Origin: Theristus sp. LFF4_11
Lineage: Eukaryota > Nematoda > Chromadorea > Monhysterida > Xyalidae
Direction: 5' to 3'
NCBI GenBank assembly: GCA_030248135.1
Contig: JASANC010003529.1
Location: 1 to 64,000, forward strand
Length of the DNA: 64,000 bases
Part shown: positions 20,930 through 32,221 of the stretch, piece after piece
How positions within the stretch are numbered: position 1 is the stretch's first letter
How the letters are laid out: every line of letters begins with the position of its first letter
Notes under the pieces: generated by a model
Told to the model about the DNA's origin: nothing
What the model saw: only the letters and a program-made list of their open reading frames with translations
Databases searched by the model: none
Translations under genes and position numbers: made by a program

Positions 20930-23900
20930 ATGGCAAAAACCAACCGAGACCGAGATCAACATGCGGCAGAGAAACAGGCGCAGCCGACGACGGCAGCAGA
21001 CGGCGCTGAGGAGCCCATGAACGACGCCCAAAGCACAGAGACAGACGGCGGCGACAAAATCTGGGAACACAAAATGAAGAAACTCGAAATCGAACTGCAG
21101 AGCTTGGCAATGGCCGGCGAGAATGCGGCCAGCGCGTTGCCCGCGCAGAAACCGAGTGCCTCCGGTCAAGAAAAGGTTGTTTTTAGCATGACGTTTGTAT
21201 CAGTCAGTGGCATCAAAACAAAGTTCATCGTTCATCCTCCATGCATTTCAGGCGAACAGTGACAAACTGGAATGGGCTGCAAGCGACGAAACAACCGTCG
21301 GGCGGTTTTTGATGTTTTCATCCGCGAACTCAGTTCACCGCTGTTGCAAAGCCGAACCGAACCTGAACGATGAGCTGATTCGTGAGATAATCTTGAAAGG
21401 TGGTGGATTGTTTCAGTGTCTCGTCTCCGTTGTGTCATCATGGTTTTTTTCTTCAAAAGTATTTTGTGTTTTCAGGCAAAGGCGCGCTAGTGCTGCGCAA
21501 GATCCTGGCGCTGTGCAAGGCTGACAGCAGATGTGCACTGAATCGCAATGCGTCCTTGTTTGCGTTGGCGCTGTGCGCTCGCTGCGAAATGGCCGACTAT
21601 AAAACGAAATTGAAAAACTCGGCATTGCCAAGCGAACAGAAAAACCGTTTTGTGTGAGTGTGTTCATTTCAGTCAAAATCAAGTGGAATGGAGCAAACCG
21701 TGACGGTGATGATATCGTGGAAATCGAGATCACCTTTCATGCCAAACCTGAATTTGCAGCTACTTATCGCGTCTACATTCGACTGCGTATGCGATGGTGA
21801 ATCTTGTTGTCGTTACAACGCAGCATTTGTTTACGTTCGTTCAGTACTGCGAGACGATCAACGCTGGAAGCACTGGTGTGTTCTGTTCTGTTCATGATCG
21901 TTGCTTGTTTCACGGAAATTAACTACCACCACCGGCACCATCATTTTTCATGAGTTGCCAATTTTGTGCCAGGCAGTCAGTGCTGCAGCGGTGGTGGTGT
22001 TCTTACCGGGTTTTATTATTATTTTTTATTTGAAGCTAGCTTATCACCCTCCAACCGATTCCGGAAACCCGAAAAAGGTACCTAACTAAGGTACTTTGGG
22101 TACGGACGCCTCACCATCCGGTGGAATCAATACCCTCGCCACGTGAGGGGGACAGGCGCTGTTTGTCTTCTTAACGCAGCCCCCCCCCCTCCCACACCCA
22201 GTATCATTGTTCATGCTTCAGGCTGGAGCCGCATCCACCGACGTGCGATCAGCTCGTGGTACCTGTCGCACACACCGGAACAGTTGTGCGAACTGATCAG
22301 CAAATCTCGCAGGTCACACACACTCCATTCTTGTTGCAGTTGTTTGCTATGAGTGGCACAGCTGTGTGGTGGTACGCCACGAAACTGCAAGATCACAACC
22401 ATTCACAAATTATAAGCTTCAGAGTTGGCATAGGCTGCAATGGTGCAATGTGTTCAACTGCATGTCCGAAGAAACCTGTCACTTCTTGGCAGGGTAAAAA
22501 AGGCACGCGAACATTTTAGTAACGGAAAAAGAACTGGATCAGCGGCTTGGATAAGATCAAGAAACCGAATCAATCTTCCTCCAAACTCGACTCCATTTTT
22601 TCACTCCAGTTTGGGCTCGTAAAAAAAGTTCGCCGAAAAAAAAGTGACAGGTTATTCGAACATTCATCATACGAACGTGGGATCGCGTTTTTGCAGAAAA
22701 GACAAACACGGCTGGACGCACCGGGATGTGCTGCGTTTGGCGCACCCGAAGACGCCCGACCAGAAGCAGGCGTATTGTGACGTGTTCTGTGTGGCGACGC
22801 ACGGCCCACGGGCGCTCGCTGAACGCAAACGCAAATGCACGCCCACCGAAGGCGAGCAGGCACAGCCGGATGAGAAGGTGTGGCGTATGGGGCTGCCTGG
22901 CCTCGCGGCCGCTGTCGCTATTTAGTATGGTTTTGCGAGTCAACGCGCACATAGACAGATAAATAGATGGGCATGGTAAAAACAATCGGTTTTCCTATTG
23001 TCGGGAAAACTTCTTCATTTCCCATGCTAATCGTATTATTGACCAATAGCCACACAATTGGTAGCTAGGCGTCACATTCGATGGCGCACGACACAATTGT
23101 CGGCATGAATTTCAAAAAAATATCATTAACGCAGCTGAACATCGCCACTCGCCACGTGTTTCAATGTTTCTTTATCAACACAATGGACGTGTTATGGTTG
23201 TGTAGGTTGCCAAGTACTTCCACGCGGTTGAGCAGCTCGCCTCATCGCCCGACGCAACGAACGCGGCCGAGCTGATCGGCCAGCACGAGCTGGCGCGCGA
23301 GCACGTGCCGGTGCGCCTGCTGCACGACGCACAGGTGTGGCGTCGTCTGTTGCCTCGGTTGACGTTCTTCGACACGCTCGTCAGTCTCGGTTCGTTCGCT
23401 TGGCACCGTTCATCACATTTTCTCAGCACTTTATCATTTTGAATTTTTTTGGAGGTTTTTGTGGAAAACCCAAAGAATTGGCAGAAATTAGCGGCTTTTG
23501 GTATTTTCTCACGCGTTTTTTTGGGTAAAGTAACTGTCAACTTGTGAATTTTCTTCTTACTCGAGCGAATTTACGGCGTGCTGGAATCAGACTTTTGCAA
23601 TTCGAAAGTGATTGCGGCAATGACATTGTGTTTCATGTCGTGAATACGACGAAATGATGTGCTTACATTTCTTGCCAGTAGTGTTTTTTGTTCAATTTGA
23701 TTGGCGTTTCCAGGCAAAATGACAAGCCTTGGTCTGTTTGTCGACAGCGACTCTGTTGAAACAACAAAATTGATCGACGATCTGAACAACGATGAGAAGA
23801 TGAGACAGACAAACGTGCACCCGTACACGATGCTGGTCGCGTGGCAGACCTACAAAACTGGCAAATCGTTCAAGGGCAACCGCAAATGGACGCCGCTGCC

Positions 23901-25935
23901 GCGTGTCAGTGTCTAAAGGGCCCCCGCTATTTATTATTTGTGACCGCGACAGCTACACGTCGACGCGGTCACTAAATACTCCGTCATGAATGCCGCTTTA
24001 CGTTTACGCAAGCTGCGCATACACGCACGTTTTTTGTAATCTCTCTGACAACGAATAACTGATTAGTTATATTTGAGTTGCTTTTGTCAGTCGCCCTCTC
24101 ACCTGACCAGTTATCGCACGAAAAATGCAGTTTTCTGTTTACAAATCGTTGTTGTTTTTTTAATTTGTTGTTTTCAGATTCTAAACGCACTCGAGTCTGG
24201 CTTCTACAAATCGTTCGCGAACGTGAAGCCGACCGGAAAGCGCCTGCTGATCGCGGTGGACGTGAGCGGCTCGATGAACGCCAAAGTGGCACGCTCAACG
24301 GTGACGTGCGTCCAGGCGGCCGTTGCGATGAGCATGCTCGCAGCACGCACTGAACAAAAGGTGCACGCTGCGTTCAGTCGGTCACTTGTTGCAGAGTATA
24401 GAGCACCCGCAAGGGGAGTCAACAGCATCGGAGTGGCAAGAAAACATTATTTCGCTACGAGGGGGTGTTTGATTTTTACCAAATCGATATTTCCGTTCAT
24501 CTTTCAGCATGATTTGTATTCTGCAAAAGCATATGACATTTACAGGTTTGAACAAACATACTTTAGGACGGTAGCAGCACGCGTTCGCTGCGGTGTGATA
24601 TAACAGTTATACGTTTGTTTTGTGTGGACGGTAGCAGCACGCGTTCGCTGCGGTGTGATATAACAATTATAGCTTTTTGCTCAAATTACAGTCCGTTCGC
24701 ATACGACCAATGATCATTGGTTTTGCTTATTATCGCCATTTATTGTGAACACACAGTCGAACTTTAAATTCTAGGCAATCAACTGATTGGTTTGTAATAA
24801 CGTGATGCGTGCTTTCTGGGCAGGAAAGACTCGACCCTCACAGCAGTGCCTGCACAGACAGCACGCATCACGTGATCACCAACCAATCAGCGGATAGCAT
24901 ATGATTCAAAGTTCAACTGTGAATGAAACCGTCCAGGTCGAGATTGTCGCGTTCGGCGATGAAATCACGCCGATTCCTGTGGAGATCTTTCAAACGGAGA
25001 AACTCGATGACGTGATTGCGAAAGTGAGAGCGGGCAACAAAACGGGAACGACGACGGACTGTGCACGGCCGATGCAGTGGGCGAAAAAGGAGGGCAAAAC
25101 GGTGGACGCGTTCATTGTGTACACGGACAACGAAGCGCGCTGCGGTCGGGTAAGCTCACGTCACAACAGGCTATTATCATTTACTGCGTTCTGCGATTCA
25201 GTACGTTTACAGATGTAGAAAGGAGATTGGTTTCGTGCTTGATGCGGCAGTTCAAAAATGCCCGAATGACCCGACCGATCAGGTGTCGGGGCCATACCCG
25301 CGCGAGGTGTACCTACGGGAGATGTGCATACCGTGCCATGCGCGACGGCGTGGTGTGCCGATGTGCGCAGCCCTCAAACCGGTGTACAGCCCGCAAGAAC
25401 AAACTTTGCGAGCTTTGCTTCATTGCACCGGCTGCCTTGCAAAGGTGCACAGCCCTCAAAATGGTGCACCGCCCTCAAAATAGTGCACTCACCTCCTCAA
25501 AGTGCTGCACTGTCCTCAAACCGGTGTTGCCAAAATGCCACTGCAAATTTTTTTTGCGGGCTGCACACCGGTTTTGAGGGTTACGCACATCGGTACCCCA
25601 CACCGTCGCACGGGTATGGTCGGGGCTAATTGGCGCGTCAAGCATCAAATTGATTTCAAATTCATGGCGCCTTGCAGACATAGCAGGTTTTGTGCGATTG
25701 TAGCCAAAACTGAGACTGTACAATGTACGTGCGTTCCACTCAGACGGCACCAGCCGATGCGTTGTGTCAGTACCGTGCTGCGGTGAAGAACCGCGAGGTG
25801 CAGCTGGTCGTGGTCGCGTTCACTGGCGATCGCCTGGACGTCGCAGCACCGCACGACCGCGGCATGCTCGACGTCGTCGGCTTCGACTCGACCGCTCCTT
25901 TCGTCATTGAGCTCTTCGTTCGTGGCTTTTTGTGA
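20930..25935 (+). CDS. ro60: 60 kDa Ro/SS-A homologue (TROVE + vWA RNA-binding protein)
   Basis: Ring-shaped cytoplasmic protein that binds Y RNAs and misfolded small RNAs for quality control. Twelve exons: 20930-21175, 21252-21399, 21476-21653, 21760-21796, 21845-21875, 22222-22312, 22697-22877, 23206-23389, 23714-23904, 24178-24360, 24937-25149, 25744-25935; all phases fit, 624 residues. An N-terminal extension of about 85 residues (Q/E/A-rich) is followed by the TROVE repeats (VGRFLMFSS, GWSRIHRRAISSWYL, HGWTHRDVLRLAHPKTPDQK, REHVPVRLLHDAQVWRRLL, HPYTMLVAWQTYKTGKS). The vWA domain follows with a complete MIDAS: DVSGSMN, the GTTTD loop and VYTDNEA, ending DRGMLDVVGFD. The segment replacing the conserved VCRIPTHLF helix (exon 4, 37 nt) is hardly similar and is the weakest part of the model. 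Introns carry several MITEs. Confidence 0.92.
22618..22675. repeat. MITE-2 terminal fragment (Ro60 intron 6)
   Basis: AAAGTTCGCCGAAAAAAAAGTGACAGGTTATTCGAACATTC resembles the MITE-2 end (CGAAAAAGTGACAGGTTTAAACGAACAT); only one end is recognisable. It lies just ahead of the acceptor of exon 7. Confidence 0.45.
23914..24000. mobile_element. MITE-3 copy (Ro60 intron 9)
   Basis: TAAAGGGCCCCC...TGACCGCG and the mirrored CGCGGTCACTAAATAC...TCATGAATGCCGCTTTA. The element begins 9 bp after the end of exon 9. Confidence 0.65.
24420..24565. mobile_element. MITE-2 copy, truncated (Ro60 intron 10)
   Basis: GGGTGTTTGATTTTTACCAA, TGATTTGTATTCTGC and ACAGGTTTGAACAAACATAC match the right half of MITE-2. Confidence 0.55.
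24566..24671. repeat. 60 bp tandem duplication (Ro60 intron 10)
   Basis: GGACGGTAGCAGCACGCGTT... begins at 24566 and again at 24626; about 45 bp are identical. Confidence 0.85.
24754..24919. mobile_element. MITE-1 copy (Ro60 intron 10)
   Basis: Starts CAGTCGAACTTTAAATTC and ends GATTCAAAGTTCAACTG; internal TGATTGG, GCGTGCTTTCTGGGCAGG and GATCACCAACCAATCAGC. It ends 17 bp before the exon 11 acceptor boundary. Confidence 0.85.
25268..25640. repeat. Foldback repeat (Ro60 intron 11)
   Basis: GATGTGCGCAGCCCTCAAAC...CCGGTGTACAGCCCGC is mirrored by GCGGGCTGCACACCGG...TTTTGAGGGTTACGCACATC. Further out, GTGTCGGGGCCATACCCG pairs with ACGGGTATGGTCGGGGC. The loop carries repeated GCCCTCAAAA motifs. Confidence 0.6.
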
Positions 25936-26727
25936 GCGTGCTCTGTCCGGATTTCTCATTTTAAGAGCTTTGTCATCTCACTTTGTTGTTGAAATGCCAA
26001 CAATTGCGGTAATTTGTTGTTTCTATGGTTTGATTTCGTTTGTTGCTTTTTGTAATCGGCCGTTTGTTCGCTCGTCATAATCAGTGTTCGTTCACTACTT
26101 GTGCTTTAGTCATATCGTGGTCGTGGTGCTACTGCTAGCCAACGAGTTTGTTACCGGTTGCGAAAGTGATTGTGTTTTTTAGGGTGACAAACTTTTATTT
26201 TTGTTTTGTTCTGGAAGAGAAGTGTCTTGATCTGTTTTGATTGGTTGGTTAATGATAATGATTGTTCGTTGTGATTTTTTCAGTGTTATTAATTTGAGTC
26301 CCCACTCCACTGTCATGTTATTGTTTGAATCGGTAATATTGTTGGCATTCGGGTTCAATTTTAAATTTGTTGTAACATTTCACGGCGTCAATCTATCCAT
26401 ATTGATTGTGGGGTTGCAAACAGGCTTTGATTCTGAAACAGTAGTGATTGCTAATGCTGAGCTGAACGTTTGTTTTTCCGCTTCTCGCATTCCCACGAAA
26501 ATGCCATTTGAGATTTCTGAAATTTTCGAAGTTTTTGTGTTTTCTGCTTTGCTGAAATAAAATGTTGAACCGTGTTTCGGTGAATGTAAGGCAAATTGGG
26601 CTTTGACTTGTACCGGAATATCATTTTGGTGCTTGCTGCATAGCACCAGTTTACCTTTTTTTTGATATTCAAGTATCAACATAATTATCGATTCCAAATT
26701 CCACTACATGTGTCCGTGCTAAACAAA
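25936..26727. other. Intergenic between Ro60 and CDC23
   Basis: T-rich sequence holding the Ro60 3' end and the CDC23 upstream region. No repeat family, gene or clear promoter motif recognised. Confidence 0.4.
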
Positions 26728-29700
26728 ATGGAGACGACTGTCAGTGTGGGCCAGGTGGTGACGGATCTCGAATGGTTGCACGAATGCTGCAGTGTGCGTC
26801 GTTTACGAGACGGCGCAAAGTGGTAAGATTGTGAAAGAAGCAAAGTGGCGTTTGCCAAACTCTTGCATGCGTGGTTTGATGGAGCATGGAGGATTCGCTT
26901 AGGTAAACTTGGTGATGCATCACTGCACCAGTAAAAGCAGCGTCGGTGCCTCGAGCGGTCGCATTGCGGGTGCATGCGTGCGCATGACACGCACCCACGT
27001 TTTGCATGTATAAAAGGCGCCAGTTTAGTGTTTTTTGGCGTGCTGCCGTTTTCAGGGCTGCCGAAATGCTGTACAATCTGGATGAGCAGCAGCAGCAGCA
27101 GAGCAGCGCCAGCACTGTCCCGCAGGAACAGCCGCCTCAACGGACGACACACAGCGAACGACTGCACGCGCCCGTTCCGTGCGGTGCGGTGCGGTTTGCG
27201 TTGACGCTGATCGATTGCGGCGAGTTCGCGCGAGCAGCGGCACTGACCGAGCGACTGGCTGCCGCCGACCGCAACGACGCCGATGCGTTCGACGTGTTCG
27301 TGCACTATTATGCGCTGTACTTGGTCGGTGGCACACGCTGGTGCATGCAACCAGCCACACACACAGCCAGCTTTCATTCTGACATAAGCAACCTTTCGCA
27401 GGCCGGTGAGAAACAGAAACTCGACAGCATGGCGGACGTCGGCGATAAAAAGATGCAGTTCGCCAACAATCAACTCGGCGTGATTCGTGCCGCGCTCGAG
27501 CGACGATGCGCCGTCGCTGTGACGCAAGAGGCACACGCGGCGACCAGTGCTGACGGCGCCACACCCGATCCGTTCCTGTGCTATCTGTACGCTGGTTTTT
27601 TAGCAGAAATCAACTCAATCCACAGTCGGAACTATAACACAAACATCAGTACTGCTGTGGACAACTCTGTCCCGCGTCTGGTTTGTCTTGTGTGATCCAC
27701 TGTTTCGCTGATGTTTCAGCCAGACATAAAGAAAGGGTTTTTATTAGGATGAACGCTGATTAGGATGATTAGGATGATTACGACAGGAATAAGAATAAAC
27801 TGCCCCTGATCACAGATCACCACATCTTATATAGCTAATATAATGACATGCAATTACACAATACACGCTGTTCCCAACTATAACATCCGTCTGAGCTGGT
27901 CATCATGGTTGATTGGGCTGTGCAGCCCGGGCCTTGTCGTACTGACGAGCCTGGGGGCCCGCGGTATACGCTTACCAGGCGAAACCGCTAGAAACAGTGC
28001 TTGCACGTTGTTATAAATCATGGGCAATTAGCTGTTTTTGAATTGAGCTTACTGATTGGTCGTACTGGTATCGACGCAACCAATTAGTGTGGCAGATTTA
28101 CTGCACATGGAACTCCACGCTCAAAAAAAGTTTTGTTTTAATCTCTCCCGTTTTTTTTAATTCAAATCACGCGGTTTGTTTCGTTCTTTTTTCAAATTTT
28201 TAGTTTTTTGGAACTCTCCAATCAAAACGCTCCAAAAACCACACAATCATAAGTTGGCAACTTGAAAATGAATGCCGCAAAAATTTCGTGCACGTTGAAT
28301 TGAAAATCAATTCATTAATCCCACAGACGCGACTTGACACATTCGAACAAACAAACTTTGATATGTTTCACCGTGTGCCTGCAGAACTCCGATGCTTCAT
28401 TGAACACTGGCACGCTTTCTTTGTTGCAGTTACGGCGTTGTGCTACGCGATCTGCAATTGACCGACGAGGCAAGGCGTGCGCTGGTGACTGCCATCGGGG
28501 CGGCACCGTCGTTTTGGCCTGCGTGGGCGTTGCTCGCAAAAGTGATCGACTCAAAAACACAGGTACAACAGTTCACTGGTGTTGTATTCGTTTCACACTG
28601 TCTTCTTTTCAGTCAGACGTTTGAATGCAAATACCTAGTTAGTTGGATCTTGTCTCAAGTTTTCGCTTTTGTTGGCGATTTGCGTTATTTGATTTGATTC
28701 AGTCAGATCCAAAACAACAAATTAAACCGAGTTTCATATTTATCAAACTCCGTTCGTTTGGTGTTGGAGTGAAGGGACTGATGGTCAGAGCTCTCGCCAC
28801 GACAGGGTGACCAGCATTAGTATTGTTCGCAAGCATTTTGTTGCAGCTGATGCAACTGATACTGCCGAATCACTGGCTTAAGCCGTTGTTCGTGTGCGAA
28901 TGCTACATCCGTCTACAGATGGCCTCCGACGCCACCGAGCTGTACGCTCAGTTGAATGAGACCGCTGCAATGGCCGGCTCGAGCTACGTGCTCTCGCAGA
29001 CTGCTGTTGCGTTTTATAACGAACAAAGTCAGTCTTTGTATGCAATGATACGACCAAAAGATAAGGGACAGTGGAAGAGACACCGTTTCATTTTGTCGTC
29101 CGATCTGTTTCGCCTGACGGATACACTAAGACAGTAAGGTACATGGAACTTGCAACGTTGCCAGATTACGACAAGGCGTTGGAGCTGTTCAGCGCAAGCC
29201 ACGAGCGAGACCGATACCGTCTGGAGCATTTGGACTTGTACTCGAACACGTTGTTCGTGAAGGTGCGTTGGTTTTTCATGGGAATTTGTGAGTGTCTGAA
29301 TCTCATAGTTCTATCTTTTTTCGCAGAACATGCGCGTCGAACTGTCCGTATTGGCACACCATTGCTTCGAGCTGAACAAATACTCGCCAGAGACCTGCAT
29401 TGTTGTCGGTAAGCAAGCGCACTCTTGTCAACTGTCAATTGAACTCGCATAATTTACAAGATAGCAGTGTGCACAGTTAGCGAATGCGTAGTGTACAGAT
29501 GAACTCCAAATACAGGCAATCAGCTGATTGGTTGGTTGGTAATCACGTGATGCATGTTTTCTGTGCAGGACAGACTCCACCTTTACAGCAACGCGCCTGC
29601 ATCAGAAAGCATGTGTTTGCTGTGATCACCAACCAATCAGCTGATAGCCTATAATTTCGAGTTCGACTGCAGTTCATAGTCAGTGCCATGCACGATTGCT

Positions 29701-31614
29701 TGATTCAGGCAACTACTACAGTCTCCGGCGTGAGCACGAGCGTGCCGTGTGCTATTTCCAACGCGCACTGAAGCTCGACCCGACGAACGTTGGCGCATGG
29801 ATTCTGATGGGCCACGAATTCATGGAGCTCAAGAACACGGCCGCCGCCTGTCTCGCGTATCACAACGCCCTCGGTGTGCGACTGCGGGGAAAAGCCACAG
29901 CAGAAAGCATTCAACGGCAGTTTCGGCTTTGTGGGCTGCCGTTGCGGTCTGGTTTTTTTGAGACGGCGGTCTGGTGACTTGTCTGTCGAACTGACGAGCC
30001 CGGGTCGCCGCGCTCTTTGTTTAGCTGGCGAGCAAAACCACAAAAAACTATCTCCAGCACTCGCGGTGTCACTCCGCATGCCACAAAGTGAAAACTGGCT
30101 TTATCGCTTTATTTATCTTACGCATATATGTGTGCCACAAGTCACATAGAAATCCTTTAAATACGATGATGTGATTATATTAACAACAAGCAAAATCACA
30201 ATTGGTGGCACCAGACTATTGGTGATTTGGTTACAATTCGGTGCGCTCAGAGAACGACAAGAATGACTTTCGCGCGTGGAACGGTCTCGGTCAAATGTAC
30301 GATATCCTTCGAATGCCGTCGCATGCGATTTATTACTACAATCAGGCGCACAAATGCAGGTCCGTATGGATAGAGTTAGGGGAAAAGAAAATCCTTTTTT
30401 TACATTAAATTTTTTTTCAATTTTTTTCAAGTTTGAAAAAAAATTTGGATTTAAAAAACGAACATTATTTTTCAAAGCTCTAATCCCAAGTATGAAGAGT
30501 GGGAATGATCGATCGATTGACCGAAATCTCAATCAAACTGTTATCTAGCTCGGTATGATTATCACATGCAACTGGTTGTTTGGTTGGTGATCACGTGATG
30601 CATGTTGTCCGTGCAGGACACACTCCACCTCCACAGCAATACGTGCGTGCAGCATGCACCACGTGATCACCAACCAATCAGCTAATTGGATATGTTGTAG
30701 AGTTGGTCTGTATTGCCAATTTAGGCCGACCGATTCGCGCATGTTGATCGCGATAGGCGACATGTACCAGAAGCACAACAAGACCGATCGAGCGATGAAA
30801 TGCTATTGGAAGGCTCACTGCGTCGGCGACATCGAGGGCACTGCGCTGCTGCAGTTGGCAAGGTTGCGTTCCAAGAGAAACACCATCGCGCTGATAAACC
30901 CTGTCGAACATTGTCCAACAATCTCAACTTCACCGGGTCTTTCTTTGAAAGTTTTCTGTGTTTTTTTCAGATTGTTTGAAAAAGAGTTCGACCAGGCACA
31001 GGCGGCCTCGTGCTATCTAAAGTTTTTGGCAGAGTTGGCCACACAAAACGTTCGTGAACGCGATTGTTAGTTGTGATTGTCGTTCCCTAAACTGATCTGC
31101 GTGTTACTACTGAGCAGTATTGCAGGCTGAAGATCCCGTGAATGCACCTCTGTGCTATCGCTTTTTGGCCGGTTACTTTATTGATCAGAAGCGTTTGGAT
31201 GACGCGCACAAATATGCGCAACTGTGCCTCGAATTTGACGCGGTATAAGTTAATCAAATTCACCGTTTATTTGCAACCAGCTGATTTGCTGCATTTGAAC
31301 TTTGAACTGGTTGGTTGATTCGCACATCAACGGGGCATTCAGAAAGCAGTATTTCATGACCGCGTGACTGTGGTTTCACACAGCGTCACGCGTCACTAAA
31401 TACAGCTTCATGAATGCCGCTTTGCACAGCAAGCATCAGTAGCGTTTCAGTGAGTTTACCTGGCGTTCACCTTTGTCTTGTGCAGACGAAAGAAGACGGC
31501 AAAGCGCTGCTGAAACGAGTCTCGCAGGCGCGCAACATCGACTGCAACGCTGAGCGATCGCCGTCGTTGAGTGCGGCGCTCGGTGACGACTCGAGCATGA
31601 TGATCATGGAATGA
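26728..31614 (+). CDS. CDC23: Anaphase-promoting complex subunit 8 (CDC23), TPR protein
   Basis: TPR scaffold subunit of the APC/C ubiquitin ligase, nuclear, controls mitotic exit. Thirteen exons: 26728-26822, 27056-27323, 27402-27586, 28430-28562, 28847-29027, 29165-29262, 29327-29408, 29709-29873, 30251-30359, 30725-30862, 30971-31049, 31126-31242, 31486-31614; phases agree throughout, 592 residues, close to the human length. Family-specific stretches in order: LYGVVLRDLQL, SSYVLSQTAVAFYN, VVGNYYSLRREHERAVCYFQ, ALKLDPTNVGAWILMGHEFM, DFRAWNGLGQMYDIL, RPTDSRMLIAIGDMY, KCYWKAHCVGDIEG, TKEDGKALLKRV. The short first exon (METTVSVGQ...KW) matches the human N-terminal helix and joins across a split Trp codon. 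Exon 2 encodes a Gln run. Introns 7, 9 and 12 contain MITEs. Confidence 0.95.
29496..29669. mobile_element. MITE-1 copy (CDC23 intron 7)
   Basis: TA then CAGATGAACTCC at the left and GAGTTCGACTG at the right; internal CAGCTGATTGGTTGG and its inverted partner, GCATGTTTTCTGTGCAGGAC. Confidence 0.85.
30551..30705. mobile_element. MITE-1 copy, worn ends (CDC23 intron 9)
   Basis: TGGTTGGTGATCACGTGATG and the mirrored CACGTGATCACCAACCAATC surround GTGCAGGACACACTCCACC; terminal CAGT/ACTG lost. It lies 19 bp before the exon 10 acceptor. Confidence 0.75.
31337..31424. mobile_element. MITE-3 copy (CDC23 intron 12)
   Basis: GGCATTCAGAAAGCAGTATT...GACCGCGTGAC mirrored by GTCACGCGTCACTAAATAC...CTTCATGAATGCC. 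Confidence 0.65.
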
Positions 31615-32221
31615 AAGTCAACGCGATATGATCTCGCATCCTGCTGCTGTATTATGTTTTCGTTTGGTTCTGCGACTCCATGCGTTTGCAGACGTCGAAA
31701 GGAAATCGATTTTCATGCTTGATGCGGCGGCAAGCAATTCAAAATGGCCCTGGTGATTCATAAATAGCTTAGGGATACTGATCACTTCACCAGTTTTGAA
31801 TTTCCGCGTCATGCACGAACCTTGCATATCAATGCGCGCATGCAGTCGCGAAACCAAAATAAAAGATATGACATTATATTGCGTCGGTGTTGTTGATTTG
31901 ATTGTTCAAGCCACTAATTTTTTGTTCTGTGTTTCTGTTGTGAATTGCATTTCGTTCCGTTGCGGGTTCCAATGGATGCGTGTTGACAAGCTCGAAAGCT
32001 GCCGGTTAAACATTGACAAAACTGAACTGTGCACTGTGTCATCGTTATCGTTATGTTGATCGGTCATCAATCCGCCATCACTTCGGGCGAGTATTTCAAA
32101 ATTTATAAAAAAAGTTGATTCGTCATTTTAGTTGTTCCTCTTCGGTGACATTTTTATCGAAGTGAGAATATCACAGTCACAGTTTGCAGTGGGCGATTGA
32201 AATCTCCAGAGCAAAAGCAGC
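31615..32221. other. Intergenic between CDC23 and PQBP1
   Basis: Holds the CDC23 3' end and PQBP1 leader. The segment 31680-31830 (CGAAAGGAAATCGATTTTCATGCTTGATGCGG...) resembles 25215-25250 and, more weakly, 40235-40350 and 61765-61870, so it is probably another dispersed repeat. No gene. Confidence 0.4.

Noticed and set aside
27008..27018. TATAAAAGG motif ahead of the large CDC23 exon 2, as a promoter
   Set aside because: It lies in intron 1; a conserved first exon (26728-26822) joins to exon 2 across a split Trp codon, so transcription starts upstream.
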